A stretch of 40,990 bases of DNA from UBA3210 sp002363635 (lineage in GTDB: Bacteria; Bacillota_I; Bacilli_A; RFN20; CAG-449): contig CAMPBT010000011.1 in assembly GCA_946641515.1 (NCBI GenBank), positions 1-40,990 of the forward strand. The letters are read 5' to 3'. Shown here piece after piece: positions 9,303 through 17,614 of the stretch (within the stretch, counting starts at the first letter, position 1; each line of letters starts with the position of its first letter). A program made the position numbers and the translations under genes. Below the pieces are notes generated by a model. The model had not been told where the DNA came from, ran no database searches, and was given only the letters and a program-made list of their open reading frames with translations.

Positions 9303-10742
9303 TTATTCCCCTTTCCTTACATATTCGTAATCTGGCATATCAAATTTATCTTTCGCGATAGTTCTATCGACATTTTCACCGCGTTTTAATTTATAGAATA
9401 CTCTAGAATCATCATTACCTTTGACTGAGCCAAGGATTACCATGATGAAATCTTCGACGTCTTTAACATTGATATCGTGAACATGGATATCATCTCTACC
9501 TGCAAAGGCTCTATCCATAAATTCTTCAATCTTTTCATCTGAATATTGATCCATTTGATATAAAAGAGACTGCATTAAACCTTCATCTGCATTATGATCG
9601 AAATCATCAAGCATAAGTGGTTCAGAATCACTTCTTTCAGTTCTTTTAATTGGTCGAGTTAATGAATCAGTATCAATATAGCCTTGTTGATATAATGAAA
9701 TTGAATTATTTACATCGGCAAGAATTGATTTATATGCTTCAGATCCTTCTTCTCTATTAACGATTTTAGCAAGTGCTAAGAAGATAGTTTCAAGTTTACC
9801 TTTAATTGATTTATCGGAGTTATTAAGATAAATAACTTTTTCAGTTGTAGCCTGAGTATATTTAGATTGAGCTTTATCAATCTCTTCCATTTCTCCTGCT
9901 AAATAATCGTAAGTATCTTGAATATAGTTAATTCGTTTTAAGATATCATCGAAAGCTTCTTGTTTATCTTTTAACTGATGGTTGTAATTTAAAGCCTGAT
10001 TAATTAATTTTTCTCTAACAGTTTCTGTAATTAACCATCTCTTTAAAATTAATGAAATTGGTTTTGAATATAAAACAATTGAGTCATTAGTTTTTAAAGG
10101 GTGGTAAACAGGGTCTACTACATCTTCACGTGCGACATCAAAGTGTTGTTTTAAAACTTCATTTGGTGAGAAGATATTTGCAAGTTGCTTATGGAAAACT
10201 CTAATTGAGTGATTTAATTTAGAGACTTCAAGTTCAAGATCTTTAGTCTTGTTATATGCAGAAACTAAAGAACGATACATGAATTCATCTTGAGCGTCAT
10301 CTTCAAGTTGTAAATCAGCATATGTTGAATGGACAAATGAAGTATATCTACTTTCATTATCAGAAACGAATTCGTAAATGATCTTTAACATTGAAATAGA
10401 ATATGCTGGTAAAAGTAAATAATCTACTCCAGTGTTGATGTCAGTATCAACCATGACCCAACCTGTATCAATTAATCTTCTTAAAATTAAAGAAGCTTTA
10501 GCCTGTAAAGTAGGTTCATAAATTAATGTATCATCATCAAATTCATCTGAATCAATTTCAAAATCATTAACATCATTTTCACTTCTACTCTTGAGAAGTT
10601 CTAAATAATCATTTTTTTTGATTCTGTTATGGTACATAATTAATGAATCATAAAGTGTAACTAAAGCCATACCATAAACATTTTTATTTCTACTAGATAA
10701 TATACTAAAAAAGTTATCTGGGATTTTACTAAATAAATTCAT
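9303..10742 (-). CDS. jetA: Kleisin-like subunit of Wadjet/MksBEF-type complex (JetA/MksF, DUF5716-like)
   Basis: First gene of the SMC operon: 479 residues, mostly helical and acidic, matching in size and architecture the JetA/MksF kleisins that bridge the two SMC heads. Seen: an N-terminal winged-helix-like region (about 1-140) containing MYHNRIKKNDYLELL and an acidic loop DDDTLIYEP; a helical middle (about 165-290); and a C-terminal winged-helix-like domain (about 410-479) ending in FDMPDYEYVRKGE. The end resembles DUF5716 proteins, the JetA family of some Wadjet types. The ribosome site is a run of seven G (10750-10756 on the opposite strand). No jetD precedes or follows. Confidence 0.75.
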   Translation of the reverse strand: MNLFSKIPDNFFSILSSRNKNVYGMALVTLYDSLIMYHNRIKKNDYLELLKSRSENDVNDFEIDSDEFDDDTLIYEPTLQAKASLILRRLIDTGWVMVDTDINTGVDYLLLPAYSISMLKIIYEFVSDNESRYTSFVHSTYADLQLEDDAQDEFMYRSLVSAYNKTKDLELEVSKLNHSIRVFHKQLANIFSPNEVLKQHFDVAREDVVDPVYHPLKTNDSIVLYSKPISLILKRWLITETVREKLINQALNYNHQLKDKQEAFDDILKRINYIQDTYDYLAGEMEEIDKAQSKYTQATTEKVIYLNNSDKSIKGKLETIFLALAKIVNREEGSEAYKSILADVNNSISLYQQGYIDTDSLTRPIKRTERSDSEPLMLDDFDHNADEGLMQSLLYQMDQYSDEKIEEFMDRAFAGRDDIHVHDINVKDVEDFIMVILGSVKGNDDSRVFYKLKRGENVDRTIAKDKFDMPDYEYVRKGE

Positions 10743-10804
10743 TGGTTTTCCCCCCCTATGATTATATAATTTTACTATGCATTCATAATAAAAAGGTTGT
10801 TCTT

Positions 10805-10824
10805 TTTTATTATATATAATAAAA
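10805..10824. promoter_or_regulatory. 20-bp perfect AT palindrome upstream of the SMC operon
   Basis: TTTTATTATA followed by its exact reverse complement lies about 60 bases upstream of the kleisin start codon, in the 214-base gap between jetA and plsC. It could be an operator for a dimeric regulator, or overlapping promoter elements. The base composition makes chance palindromes more likely than usual. A TATAAT box lies between it and jetA (minus strand, about 10764-10769), but no convincing -35 is seen. Confidence 0.3.
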
Positions 10825-10930
10825 GGTCCAAATAAAAGAGAAAATCATTCATTTAAATCCCTTTTACCTGTTTAATTTTTTACCAAATATCAATCTTAGT
10901 TACTAATGTCATATTATGTTTAAAAATAAG

Positions 10931-10962
10931 ATAAAAAAATAGATACCTTGAGGTACCTATTT
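10931..10962 (-). terminator. Intrinsic terminator after plsC
   Basis: On the minus strand an 11-bp stem (AAATAGGTACC paired with GGTATCTATTT, one G-U pair) with a 4-nt loop is followed by a T-rich tail. The hairpin contains the plsC stop codon, so the terminator is built into the end of the gene. Confidence 0.85.
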
Positions 10963-11700
10963 TGAGTATATTTCATTAAATTTAATTTCAAGTTTTCTTT
11001 CTTCTTCTTGGACCATATTTTGAACTTTAGATGCTACTTCTAAAGTAGACATATCTTTATAGTCTTCATAACTAAGTGCAGGAAGAATGGAGCAGAAGAC
11101 ATGATGAACTTTATTTTTATATCTTTTATCAGAAATAAATGTATTACCATATAAGGCTACTGGAACAATCTTTTTCTTAATAGACATCGTATATTTAAAA
11201 GTTCCTGCTTTAAAATCGCCTAACGATAAATCTGGTTTTTTAGTTCTAGTGCCTTCTGGAAAAATGATATAACGAACGTTCTTCTTTTCCATATTCTCTT
11301 TTACTTGTTTCATGACTTTTATTTCTTGACGAAGATTAGTTCTTTCTAAAAATAATGAGTCATTGATACTCATAATATTATTAATAATTGGATAATGTTT
11401 TACTGCAGCTTTACCAACAAAAGCGATTGGATCTTTAGATAAATCAAAGAATACTAAGCAATCTAAAGCAGACTGATGATTTGGAGTTACTAAAAATGAT
11501 TCTTCAATAGGCCAATTTTCTAAGCCTTCATAATGATAGACAATTTTAGCAGCATCAGTTTCTTTTTTAATAAATTTCTTAGTTTTTTGATATTTATAAA
11601 CTTGTGAAACTTTATTTCTTCTTAGATAAAGACTTTTAGTCCAGATAAGTGACCAAAGTAATCTAGGTAAAGTTTTGAATGCAGTACGAACTAAAGTCAT
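10957..11700 (-). CDS. plsC: 1-acyl-sn-glycerol-3-phosphate acyltransferase (PlsC family)
   Basis: Acylates lysophosphatidic acid to phosphatidic acid at the inner face of the membrane. The 247-residue protein has the acyltransferase block I NHxxxxD as N74-H75-QSAL-D80, a middle block with FLERTN near 117-122, and block III FPEGTR at 147-152. An N-terminal hydrophobic and basic segment (about 8-30) can attach it to the membrane. It follows the SSB-like gene by 1 nt, so the two are cotranscribed, and its stop codon is inside an intrinsic terminator. The family is clear; the exact acyl acceptor is inferred. Confidence 0.9.
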   Translation of the reverse strand: MTLVRTAFKTLPRLLWSLIWTKSLYLRRNKVSQVYKYQKTKKFIKKETDAAKIVYHYEGLENWPIEESFLVTPNHQSALDCLVFFDLSKDPIAFVGKAAVKHYPIINNIMSINDSLFLERTNLRQEIKVMKQVKENMEKKNVRYIIFPEGTRTKKPDLSLGDFKAGTFKYTMSIKKKIVPVALYGNTFISDKRYKNKVHHVFCSILPALSYEDYKDMSTLEVASKVQNMVQEEERKLEIKFNEIYSK

Positions 11701-11701
11701 A

Positions 11702-11974
11702 TTATTCCTTTCCTAAATAACTAGACTCCTCAATTAGAATTACTAATTGATTATTTAATTTATCAAGGCGACCTTTAAATAGATAAATATTCCCTTTTTC
11801 ACACGAGAATATTCCTCCTTTAGAAGATTTAGTCCAATTGATTAAAGGTACATCTAAATCTTCAAATTTACCTTGTGAGTCTTTAAAGTCTTGGATAACG
11901 TGAGCGTAACGAATTTTATTTTCGTTAGAATCAACTTCTCCAAGTACTCCCATAAATACGATAACATTAACCAT
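11702..11974 (-). CDS. Small SSB-like OB-fold protein
   Basis: A 90-residue protein with the outline of a minimal single-stranded DNA-binding OB fold: an N-terminal VNVIVFMGVLGEV strand, a middle strand-loop region with FEDLDVPLINW where SSBs have their conserved F/W-rich strand, and a GNIYLFKGRL strand near residues 61-70 like the KGxxVxVxGRL of SSB. It lacks the glycine-rich linker and acidic tip of replicative SSB, so it is unlikely to be the main SSB. The start has GGGGGAAG upstream and a TATAAT box lies about 15-20 nt before that. Its neighbour plsC follows by 1 nt, a pairing with no obvious logic. It could instead be an unrelated OB-fold protein. Confidence 0.5.
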   Translation of the reverse strand: MVNVIVFMGVLGEVDSNENKIRYAHVIQDFKDSQGKFEDLDVPLINWTKSSKGGIFSCEKGNIYLFKGRLDKLNNQLVILIEESSYLGKE

Positions 11975-12058
11975 AACTCTTCCCCCTACAATTAAATTAT
12001 AAGGGATAAGGTGTTTCAGTTGGTTTTTTAAATATTCCCAATTTTTATTAAAAAGTGG

Positions 12059-14206
12059 TTATTTTTTTACAACAATTACAACTGATAATGGATTGACTAA
12101 TAAATGTTGAGCAAATAGTTCTGAACAGATTTCTCCAGATTCATTAAAAATAATTTGATAATAATCATTTAAATCAGTTTCAAATAAAGATTTTGTAGGG
12201 TTAACATACATAATTACATCTTTAAATGGACTAATTAATTCTTTATCAATATATTGAACTTTAAGTACTCCGCCTTTATCAGTTGAGATTTCGATTCCTT
12301 TATCAATAATGTCTTTTGAAGACATTCTTAAGAAAGGATATTTCTTTTTGAATTTTACGACGTCTTTGAAGAAGTTAAACATTTCACTTCTTTCATCAAG
12401 AACGTTATATTTAAATGAATTAATTTTATCTCCAGAACGATATGAGTTATGATCTCCATCTTTTGAAAGACCAATTTCTTGGCCTAAATGGAAGAATGGA
12501 ACACCAAAACTAAAGATGTTTAAAGCATTAATTAATTTAATTCTCTTTAATTTAGTAATTTCATCTTCATCGTAACAGCACTTTTCAAGCTTATCAAAAA
12601 TTGTGTTGTTATCATGACATTCTACATAGTTAATTGACTGATTAACATCTTTAAATAATGGAGGATACGCTAGAGGTAAAGATGAACCTAAGAAGACATG
12701 TTTAAATCCATCGATATAGTTAGTATCTCCAGTTAAATAACCTTTGACATATAAAGCATCATGGTCTGTTTTACCTTTTGCAATATCTCTATAACGATCA
12801 TTAAAGAAACCAATGTTTTCAAGTTTAAAAGCATTATTCATGCTTGCTTTTTGAGAAGGAGCAAGAACTGTAGGCATATCCCAACCTTCACCATATAAGA
12901 TAAAGTCTTTATTTAGTTTTTTACATTCTTCATAGACTTCTAGAATTGTCTTAGTATCAAGTAAGCCCATTAAATCAAATCTTAAACCATCAATACCAAA
13001 TTCTTTAACCCAATACTTACATGAATCGACAATAAATTTTCTTGCCATTAAATGACGAGATTCAAATTCGTTACCACAGAAAGAACCGTTTGAAAGGTAT
13101 CCATCTTCTGTATATCTAAAATAATAATTTGGGCAAGCTTTTTCAAAAGGTGAAGTTTCCATATTGAAAACGTGGTTAAAGACAACATCCATAACAACAC
13201 GAATATTGTTTTTATGTAATGAACCAATCATTGTCTTTAATTCAACAATACGGGCAAGTGGGTCTAAAGGATTAGACGCCATACCACCTTCAACTGCATT
13301 ATAGAATAAAGGATCATATCCCCAGTTATAAGTATCTTGAGGATGTAAATCATTAGTAGTTTGGAAATCAAAGACAGGAAGAATTTGTACGTGAGTAACT
13401 CCTAGTTCCTTTAAGTAGTCAAGACCTACTGGATTACCTTTAGGAGTTTTTACTCCCTCTTCCGCTAAACCTAAATATTTACCTTTATGAATAATTAAGG
13501 TATTTGGATCACTAGTTGCGTCTCTTACCGATAATTCACAAATAACTGCATCAGTAATAGTACCAAATGGTTTTAAATCTTCATTATGTAAATCAACTTC
13601 AACTAATTTTGGGTCAACAATAACTGATCTTTTTGAGTTAACTGTAACTGCTTTTGAGCAAGGGTCAGGTGTTTCAACAGTTTGGCCATTAATTTCTAAG
13701 AAATATAAATAAGACCAGGCTGCAAAATCGCCATTAACTACTGCTTCTAGAACACCAGTTTTTTCATCTTTATTCATAACTTGAGTAACAGTATCATGAG
13801 TTTTTTCGTTATGAATCATAACAAAGCCACCACTAGCAATAGGTGAGAAAACTCTAAATGTAGTATTTTTCTTAGTATAGATAGCACCCATTTCTTCATC
13901 AGAATGCATTCTACCAATATATTTATCGCTTCTCATTAAGCATGAGCAATCTAAAGGAATTACGATATTTCTATCGTCCATGATTGTATAATATCTTCCT
14001 AATTTAAACTGAGGTAATTTCTTAATTGTATATTTAAATGTACTTGTTGTTTCGTTGATAGAATCAATAACAAGTTTTTGTACGCAAAAATCTAAGTCAT
14101 AAAGATAGAATTCTTTACATCCTTGGCTATTATAAGATTTTGGTATAACAATCTTTAATTCTTTATCATTTTTTAAATATGCTTCGAAATAATTTTTTGA
14201 TGCCAT
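12059..14206 (-). CDS. pulA: Type I pullulanase (glycogen/alpha-glucan debranching enzyme, GH13)
   Basis: Hydrolyses alpha-1,6 branches of glycogen or pullulan. The 715 residues hold an N-terminal N1-like region, a CBM48-like domain (about 100-200), a GH13 barrel, and a C-terminal beta domain. The type I signature YNWGYDP is at 293-299, region I DVVFNH at 340-345, region II GLRFDLMG with nucleophile D411, region III GEGWD with acid/base E440, and region IV HDN at 531-533. There is no signal peptide, so it is cytoplasmic, which points to internal glycogen rather than dietary starch. The start has AAGGAG upstream. It stands alone between ftsK and the SSB-like gene, about 8 kb from glgCDA. Confidence 0.95.
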   Translation of the reverse strand: MASKNYFEAYLKNDKELKIVIPKSYNSQGCKEFYLYDLDFCVQKLVIDSINETTSTFKYTIKKLPQFKLGRYYTIMDDRNIVIPLDCSCLMRSDKYIGRMHSDEEMGAIYTKKNTTFRVFSPIASGGFVMIHNEKTHDTVTQVMNKDEKTGVLEAVVNGDFAAWSYLYFLEINGQTVETPDPCSKAVTVNSKRSVIVDPKLVEVDLHNEDLKPFGTITDAVICELSVRDATSDPNTLIIHKGKYLGLAEEGVKTPKGNPVGLDYLKELGVTHVQILPVFDFQTTNDLHPQDTYNWGYDPLFYNAVEGGMASNPLDPLARIVELKTMIGSLHKNNIRVVMDVVFNHVFNMETSPFEKACPNYYFRYTEDGYLSNGSFCGNEFESRHLMARKFIVDSCKYWVKEFGIDGLRFDLMGLLDTKTILEVYEECKKLNKDFILYGEGWDMPTVLAPSQKASMNNAFKLENIGFFNDRYRDIAKGKTDHDALYVKGYLTGDTNYIDGFKHVFLGSSLPLAYPPLFKDVNQSINYVECHDNNTIFDKLEKCCYDEDEITKLKRIKLINALNIFSFGVPFFHLGQEIGLSKDGDHNSYRSGDKINSFKYNVLDERSEMFNFFKDVVKFKKKYPFLRMSSKDIIDKGIEISTDKGGVLKVQYIDKELISPFKDVIMYVNPTKSLFETDLNDYYQIIFNESGEICSELFAQHLLVNPLSVVIVVKK

Positions 14207-14316
14207 ATTTATTATTCTCCTTATTTTTGGATTAATACAATCTATATATTAACAAATTATTAAATGACTAGTTACAATTTTATATTATTTAATATAAAAA
14301 TTAGCAATTAATAAAC

Positions 14317-14350
14317 AAAAAAGATGGAAGATAACATCTTCTTCCATCTT
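14317..14350 (-). terminator. Intrinsic terminator after ftsK
   Basis: On the minus strand a 10-bp perfect stem AAGATGGAAG/CTTCCATCTT with a 10-nt loop is followed by TTTT. It lies just downstream of the ftsK stop codon. Confidence 0.88.
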
Positions 14351-14356
14351 AATTTA

Positions 14357-17065
14357 TTAAATTTGTTTATCTGGATGAGCCTCATTCCATTCTTCTTTAG
14401 TAACTTTAACAATTCTTCTACCATTTGGATTTCTTCCTAGTACCCCTTCATCTTCTAGAAGCATTAGGAGTTTATCCGCTCTAGGGAAACCAATACCAAA
14501 TCTAGATTGTAAATTAGATGTAGAAGCAATGTGAGTAGAGATGACGTGAGCTCTAGCTTGATCTAAAAGTTCATCACCAGCAGCGCCTTGATCTGATAAT
14601 GCTGCTTCCATGAAATTTGATGATTCTTCAACAGTATCTAGACTAGTAAAGTTAGGATCATAATCAAGTTCAGCTTGAGACTTAATATAATCAATTAAAT
14701 CAATAATTTCATCGGTTGGAATATATGAGCCTTGAACTCTAATCATTGAAGAATGACCAGGCAATTTACAAAGCATATCACCATGACCAATTAATTGTTC
14801 TGCTCCTCCCTCATCAAGAATAGTTCTTGAGTCAGTAAATGAAGGAAGTTTTAAACCGATACGAGAAGGAACAACTGCCTTAATATCGCCTGTTACGACA
14901 TTAACTGAAGGTCTTTGAGTACAGATAATTAAGTAGATACCACAGGCTCTAGATTTTTGACATAATCTTTTAACATTTGGTTCAATTTCTTTACCGTGTT
15001 CACTCATAAAATCGGAGAATTCATCAACGATGACTACAATATTAGGTAATGGATCTAAACCAAGTTTAGGGGCAAGAGCATTATATTCAGAAATCTTAGT
15101 TACACCTTTACCTTTTTCTCTAAATAAAGTGTAACGTCTTTCCATTTCTTCTACTAATTTTTTGAATGCCTTAATACCTTGTTTGTCGCTTGTAACTACT
15201 GGGCAAAGTAAGTGAGGTAAACCATCATATTTAGTAAATTCAACTTGCTTAGGGTCAATTAACATTAATTTAAGTTCATCAGGTCTATTTCTCATAAGTA
15301 AAGCAGCAATAATAGTATTAATAAATACTGATTTACCAGAACCTGTAGTACCTGCGACAAGTAAGTGAGGAAGTTCATCAATATTAACTGACTCAACTTC
15401 GTTATCAATGCCTTTACCAAGTGGTACTAATAATTTATCTTTTTCTTTAGTTTTAGAAGCAATAGCATTTAGACAATCTTTGAATGAAACAGCTTCAGCT
15501 TTAGCGTTACCAAGTTCGATTGAAGAAGTGTCTTTTCCTTCAACGACAAGTTCAAGTCTAACATTCTTAACACCGCCTAATTTCTGGCCAATTTCATTCT
15601 TAACTGATTCAAGAGTACCAACCTTAACACCTTCGTTCATTCTAACATTAAATCTAGTAACAGAAGGACCAATTGTATATGATTCACATCTAGCACCAAC
15701 TCTAAATTCAGTAAATGTTTCATTTAATTTAACAAGTCTAGTTTCCGCAAGAGCAATGTTTTCGTGAGTTGCGTTTTCATTTGGATGATCTTTAAAAATA
15801 TCAATAGGTGGATAATGATAATCTTTTAATGATTTTTTCTTATGAATAGAAGAATCTTCGTACTGTTTATCTTCCATCTTTTCTCTATTTGTTAAATCGC
15901 CAATAATTGAAGAAGAAACATCTTTTTGAATGCCTGTAGAGGTTTCATTAAAGATTTTTACCTCTTCTTGAGGAACGATTTTTTCAATTACAGGAGTATT
16001 ATTATTTGTTATTTCTTTAGTTACAACAGGAATATCTGCAGTTTCTACTTCTAATTTAGTAACAACTGGTTTTTCTTTAACTATTCTTTCTTCTTTAACT
16101 TCATATGAAGGTTTAATAGAAGGAATAGATACTAAATCATCTTCTTCAATAGGATTTACATCTGTAAAATCAAATGAAGATTTCTTCTCTTCTTTATTAA
16201 ATCTACTCGCGTCAACAGAATCAACTTTATCAATTGTATATGTATTATATGAAACATTGATTGTAGGATGATCCATTTTAATATCGACAGTTTTAGATTT
16301 AGTAATATCTAAATCTTCAGTAGGTTCTTGAATCTTTTCTAAGCTTTGAGCAGCATAAGTTTCTAAAGAATATTTATTTTCATCAACTTGCTCTACTTCT
16401 TCTTCATCATTTTCTTCATTTTCACTAGTTTCAAGTAATTCATTAGCTTCTAAAGTACGTTTAGGTTCTTCTACTTTTTCTTCGCTTTCTCTCTTCTTCA
16501 TATTTTTAAAGAATTTAAAGAGATGGAAAATAGGTTCTTTTAAGCAAATGAGTAAAGCCACTACACCAAAAATGCTTAACGCCACAATGTAACCAATATA
16601 GCTAAAGCAGGTTGTTAAAGCACCTTGTAATAAGTATCCAAAGAAGCCTCCTCCTGAATGTAAAACTTCATTTATTCCTTCAACACTAAATAAAGAAATT
16701 CCTGCAGAACTAAGGTTTTCTAAATATAAAGACGCAAAATTTGTTAAAGTAATTTGTTCATTACTAATATTAGATGCACTTAGCAAGATTAAAAAGAATA
16801 ATATTCCTGCTACCAAGTACATATTAAATTTAATATTTAAGAAATGTTTTTTTACAATTAAATAAATACCTAAAAAAACAATGAATAGATAAACTAAAAT
16901 ATAGTACATGCCAAATAAGAAAAGCATATTATACTGTAAAAATTCTCCAACTGGTCCTTTACCAATAAGTCCAATTGCAGAAATTAATATCATCATGAGT
17001 CCAATCATGATTGCCTCAAAATTATTATTTTCGAGAATCTTTTTATCTAACTTTTCTTTAGCCAT
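14357..17065 (-). CDS. ftsK: DNA translocase FtsK/SpoIIIE
   Basis: Hexameric motor that pumps chromosomal DNA through the closing septum. With the start at MAKEKL the protein has 902 residues: four membrane segments in the first 190; a long acidic, low-complexity linker (about 190-425) with a run of E and D; the alpha/beta motor with Walker A GTTGSGKS at 572-579 and Walker B VVIVDEFSD with D681 and E682; a TQRPSVNV segment; and the C-terminal winged-helix gamma domain with QSRFGIGFPRADKL for reading polar KOPS/SRS sites. The chosen start has AAGGG 9 nt upstream; an in-frame ATG 13 codons earlier lacks a good site. A TATAAT box lies about 20 nt upstream. It is a separate transcription unit from the adjacent mraZ operon. 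Confidence 0.95.
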   Translation of the reverse strand: MAKEKLDKKILENNNFEAIMIGLMMILISAIGLIGKGPVGEFLQYNMLFLFGMYYILVYLFIVFLGIYLIVKKHFLNIKFNMYLVAGILFFLILLSASNISNEQITLTNFASLYLENLSSAGISLFSVEGINEVLHSGGGFFGYLLQGALTTCFSYIGYIVALSIFGVVALLICLKEPIFHLFKFFKNMKKRESEEKVEEPKRTLEANELLETSENEENDEEEVEQVDENKYSLETYAAQSLEKIQEPTEDLDITKSKTVDIKMDHPTINVSYNTYTIDKVDSVDASRFNKEEKKSSFDFTDVNPIEEDDLVSIPSIKPSYEVKEERIVKEKPVVTKLEVETADIPVVTKEITNNNTPVIEKIVPQEEVKIFNETSTGIQKDVSSSIIGDLTNREKMEDKQYEDSSIHKKKSLKDYHYPPIDIFKDHPNENATHENIALAETRLVKLNETFTEFRVGARCESYTIGPSVTRFNVRMNEGVKVGTLESVKNEIGQKLGGVKNVRLELVVEGKDTSSIELGNAKAEAVSFKDCLNAIASKTKEKDKLLVPLGKGIDNEVESVNIDELPHLLVAGTTGSGKSVFINTIIAALLMRNRPDELKLMLIDPKQVEFTKYDGLPHLLCPVVTSDKQGIKAFKKLVEEMERRYTLFREKGKGVTKISEYNALAPKLGLDPLPNIVVIVDEFSDFMSEHGKEIEPNVKRLCQKSRACGIYLIICTQRPSVNVVTGDIKAVVPSRIGLKLPSFTDSRTILDEGGAEQLIGHGDMLCKLPGHSSMIRVQGSYIPTDEIIDLIDYIKSQAELDYDPNFTSLDTVEESSNFMEAALSDQGAAGDELLDQARAHVISTHIASTSNLQSRFGIGFPRADKLLMLLEDEGVLGRNPNGRRIVKVTKEEWNEAHPDKQI

Positions 17066-17110
17066 AATTATGTACCCTTTTAATCTTATATTTTTATTAT
17101 ACATATGAAT

Positions 17111-17132
17111 TTTATTTATTTAAATAAATAAA
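17111..17132. repeat. 22-bp perfect AT palindrome upstream of ftsK
   Basis: TTTATTTATTT is followed directly by its reverse complement in the 90 bases between the mraZ-operon terminator and ftsK, overlapping where the ftsK promoter should lie. Possible operator; low sequence complexity makes chance origin plausible. Confidence 0.3.
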
Positions 17133-17135
17133 TTA

Positions 17136-17160
17136 TAAAAAAACTAGCATTTCTGCTAGT
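17136..17160 (-). terminator. Intrinsic terminator of the mraZ operon
   Basis: On the minus strand ACTAGCA-GAAA-TGCTAGT followed by TTTTTTA: a 7-bp stem with a stable GAAA tetraloop and a U tract. The stop codon of the 75-aa gene is inside the first arm. Confidence 0.9.
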
Positions 17161-17383
17161 AATTTTTTTCCTTTTTCTCCATTAACTTATCCTTATTGGA
17201 GGAAACAATCAATAATGTAGATAGATAAGCAATATTGAAAAGAATAAATAATGTAAAGATGATGCCTAGAGCATTTGCATCAAAATATATTTTAGCAGCA
17301 TATAAACTTATATAAACTGTTGCAGTAATTATTACTAGCCACAAGTCAATAGTGACAAGAGTTTTAGTCAAAAACTTTTTCAT
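17156..17383 (-). CDS. Small two-helix membrane protein at the end of the mraZ-rsmH-ftsL unit
   Basis: A 75-residue protein with two hydrophobic segments (about 10-30 and 37-60), a short basic N-terminus and a charged C-terminal tail rich in lysine and glutamate. I recognise no family. It starts 8 nt after the FtsL-like gene and its stop lies in the operon terminator, so it is the last gene of mraZ-rsmH-ftsL. In most Firmicutes this position holds the division transpeptidase pbpB and then mraY/mur genes. Position suggests a link to division or envelope, but nothing in the sequence shows it. Confidence 0.75.
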   Translation of the reverse strand: MKKFLTKTLVTIDLWLVIITATVYISLYAAKIYFDANALGIIFTLFILFNIAYLSTLLIVSSNKDKLMEKKEKNY

Positions 17384-17391
17384 ATAAACAC

Positions 17392-17610
17392 CTATTTTCT
17401 TTCAAGTGTGTAAGTAGTAGGTGTTTCACTTGACTCATTCTGTAATTTTTGAATTTCAACAGTAACTGCCTTATTTGAAGAAATTAAAGAAGCAGCAACA
17501 GGAACACAAAGTGCAAAAGTAGCAGCCATTATTAATGCACCGATAACGCCTAGCTTTCTAGCTCTATGATCAAATCTAGTCATGTTTGTCTTTTGCAATT
17601 TGTTTTTCAT
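17392..17610 (-). CDS. ftsL: FtsL-like cell-division membrane protein
   Basis: A 72-residue bitopic protein: a basic cytoplasmic N-terminus (about 1-20, with RFDHRARK), one membrane span (about 21-44), and a short external segment in which EIQKLQNE could start a coiled coil. FtsL is a poorly conserved bitopic scaffold that pairs with DivIC/FtsB and DivIB/FtsQ in the divisome. The call rests on topology and on location directly after rsmH, the conserved FtsL position in dcw clusters; this protein is shorter than usual, with a very brief coil. It starts 4 nt after rsmH with AAAGGAAG upstream inside the end of rsmH. Confidence 0.6.
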   Translation of the reverse strand: MKNKLQKTNMTRFDHRARKLGVIGALIMAATFALCVPVAASLISSNKAVTVEIQKLQNESSETPTTYTLERK

Positions 17611-17614
17611 ATTA

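Noticed and set aside
5303..10742. MukBEF or SbcCD as the identity of the SMC operon
   Set aside because: No SbcD nuclease gene is present and the gene order and small partner sizes fit jetABC/mksFEB better than mukFEB, which is typical of gammaproteobacteria.
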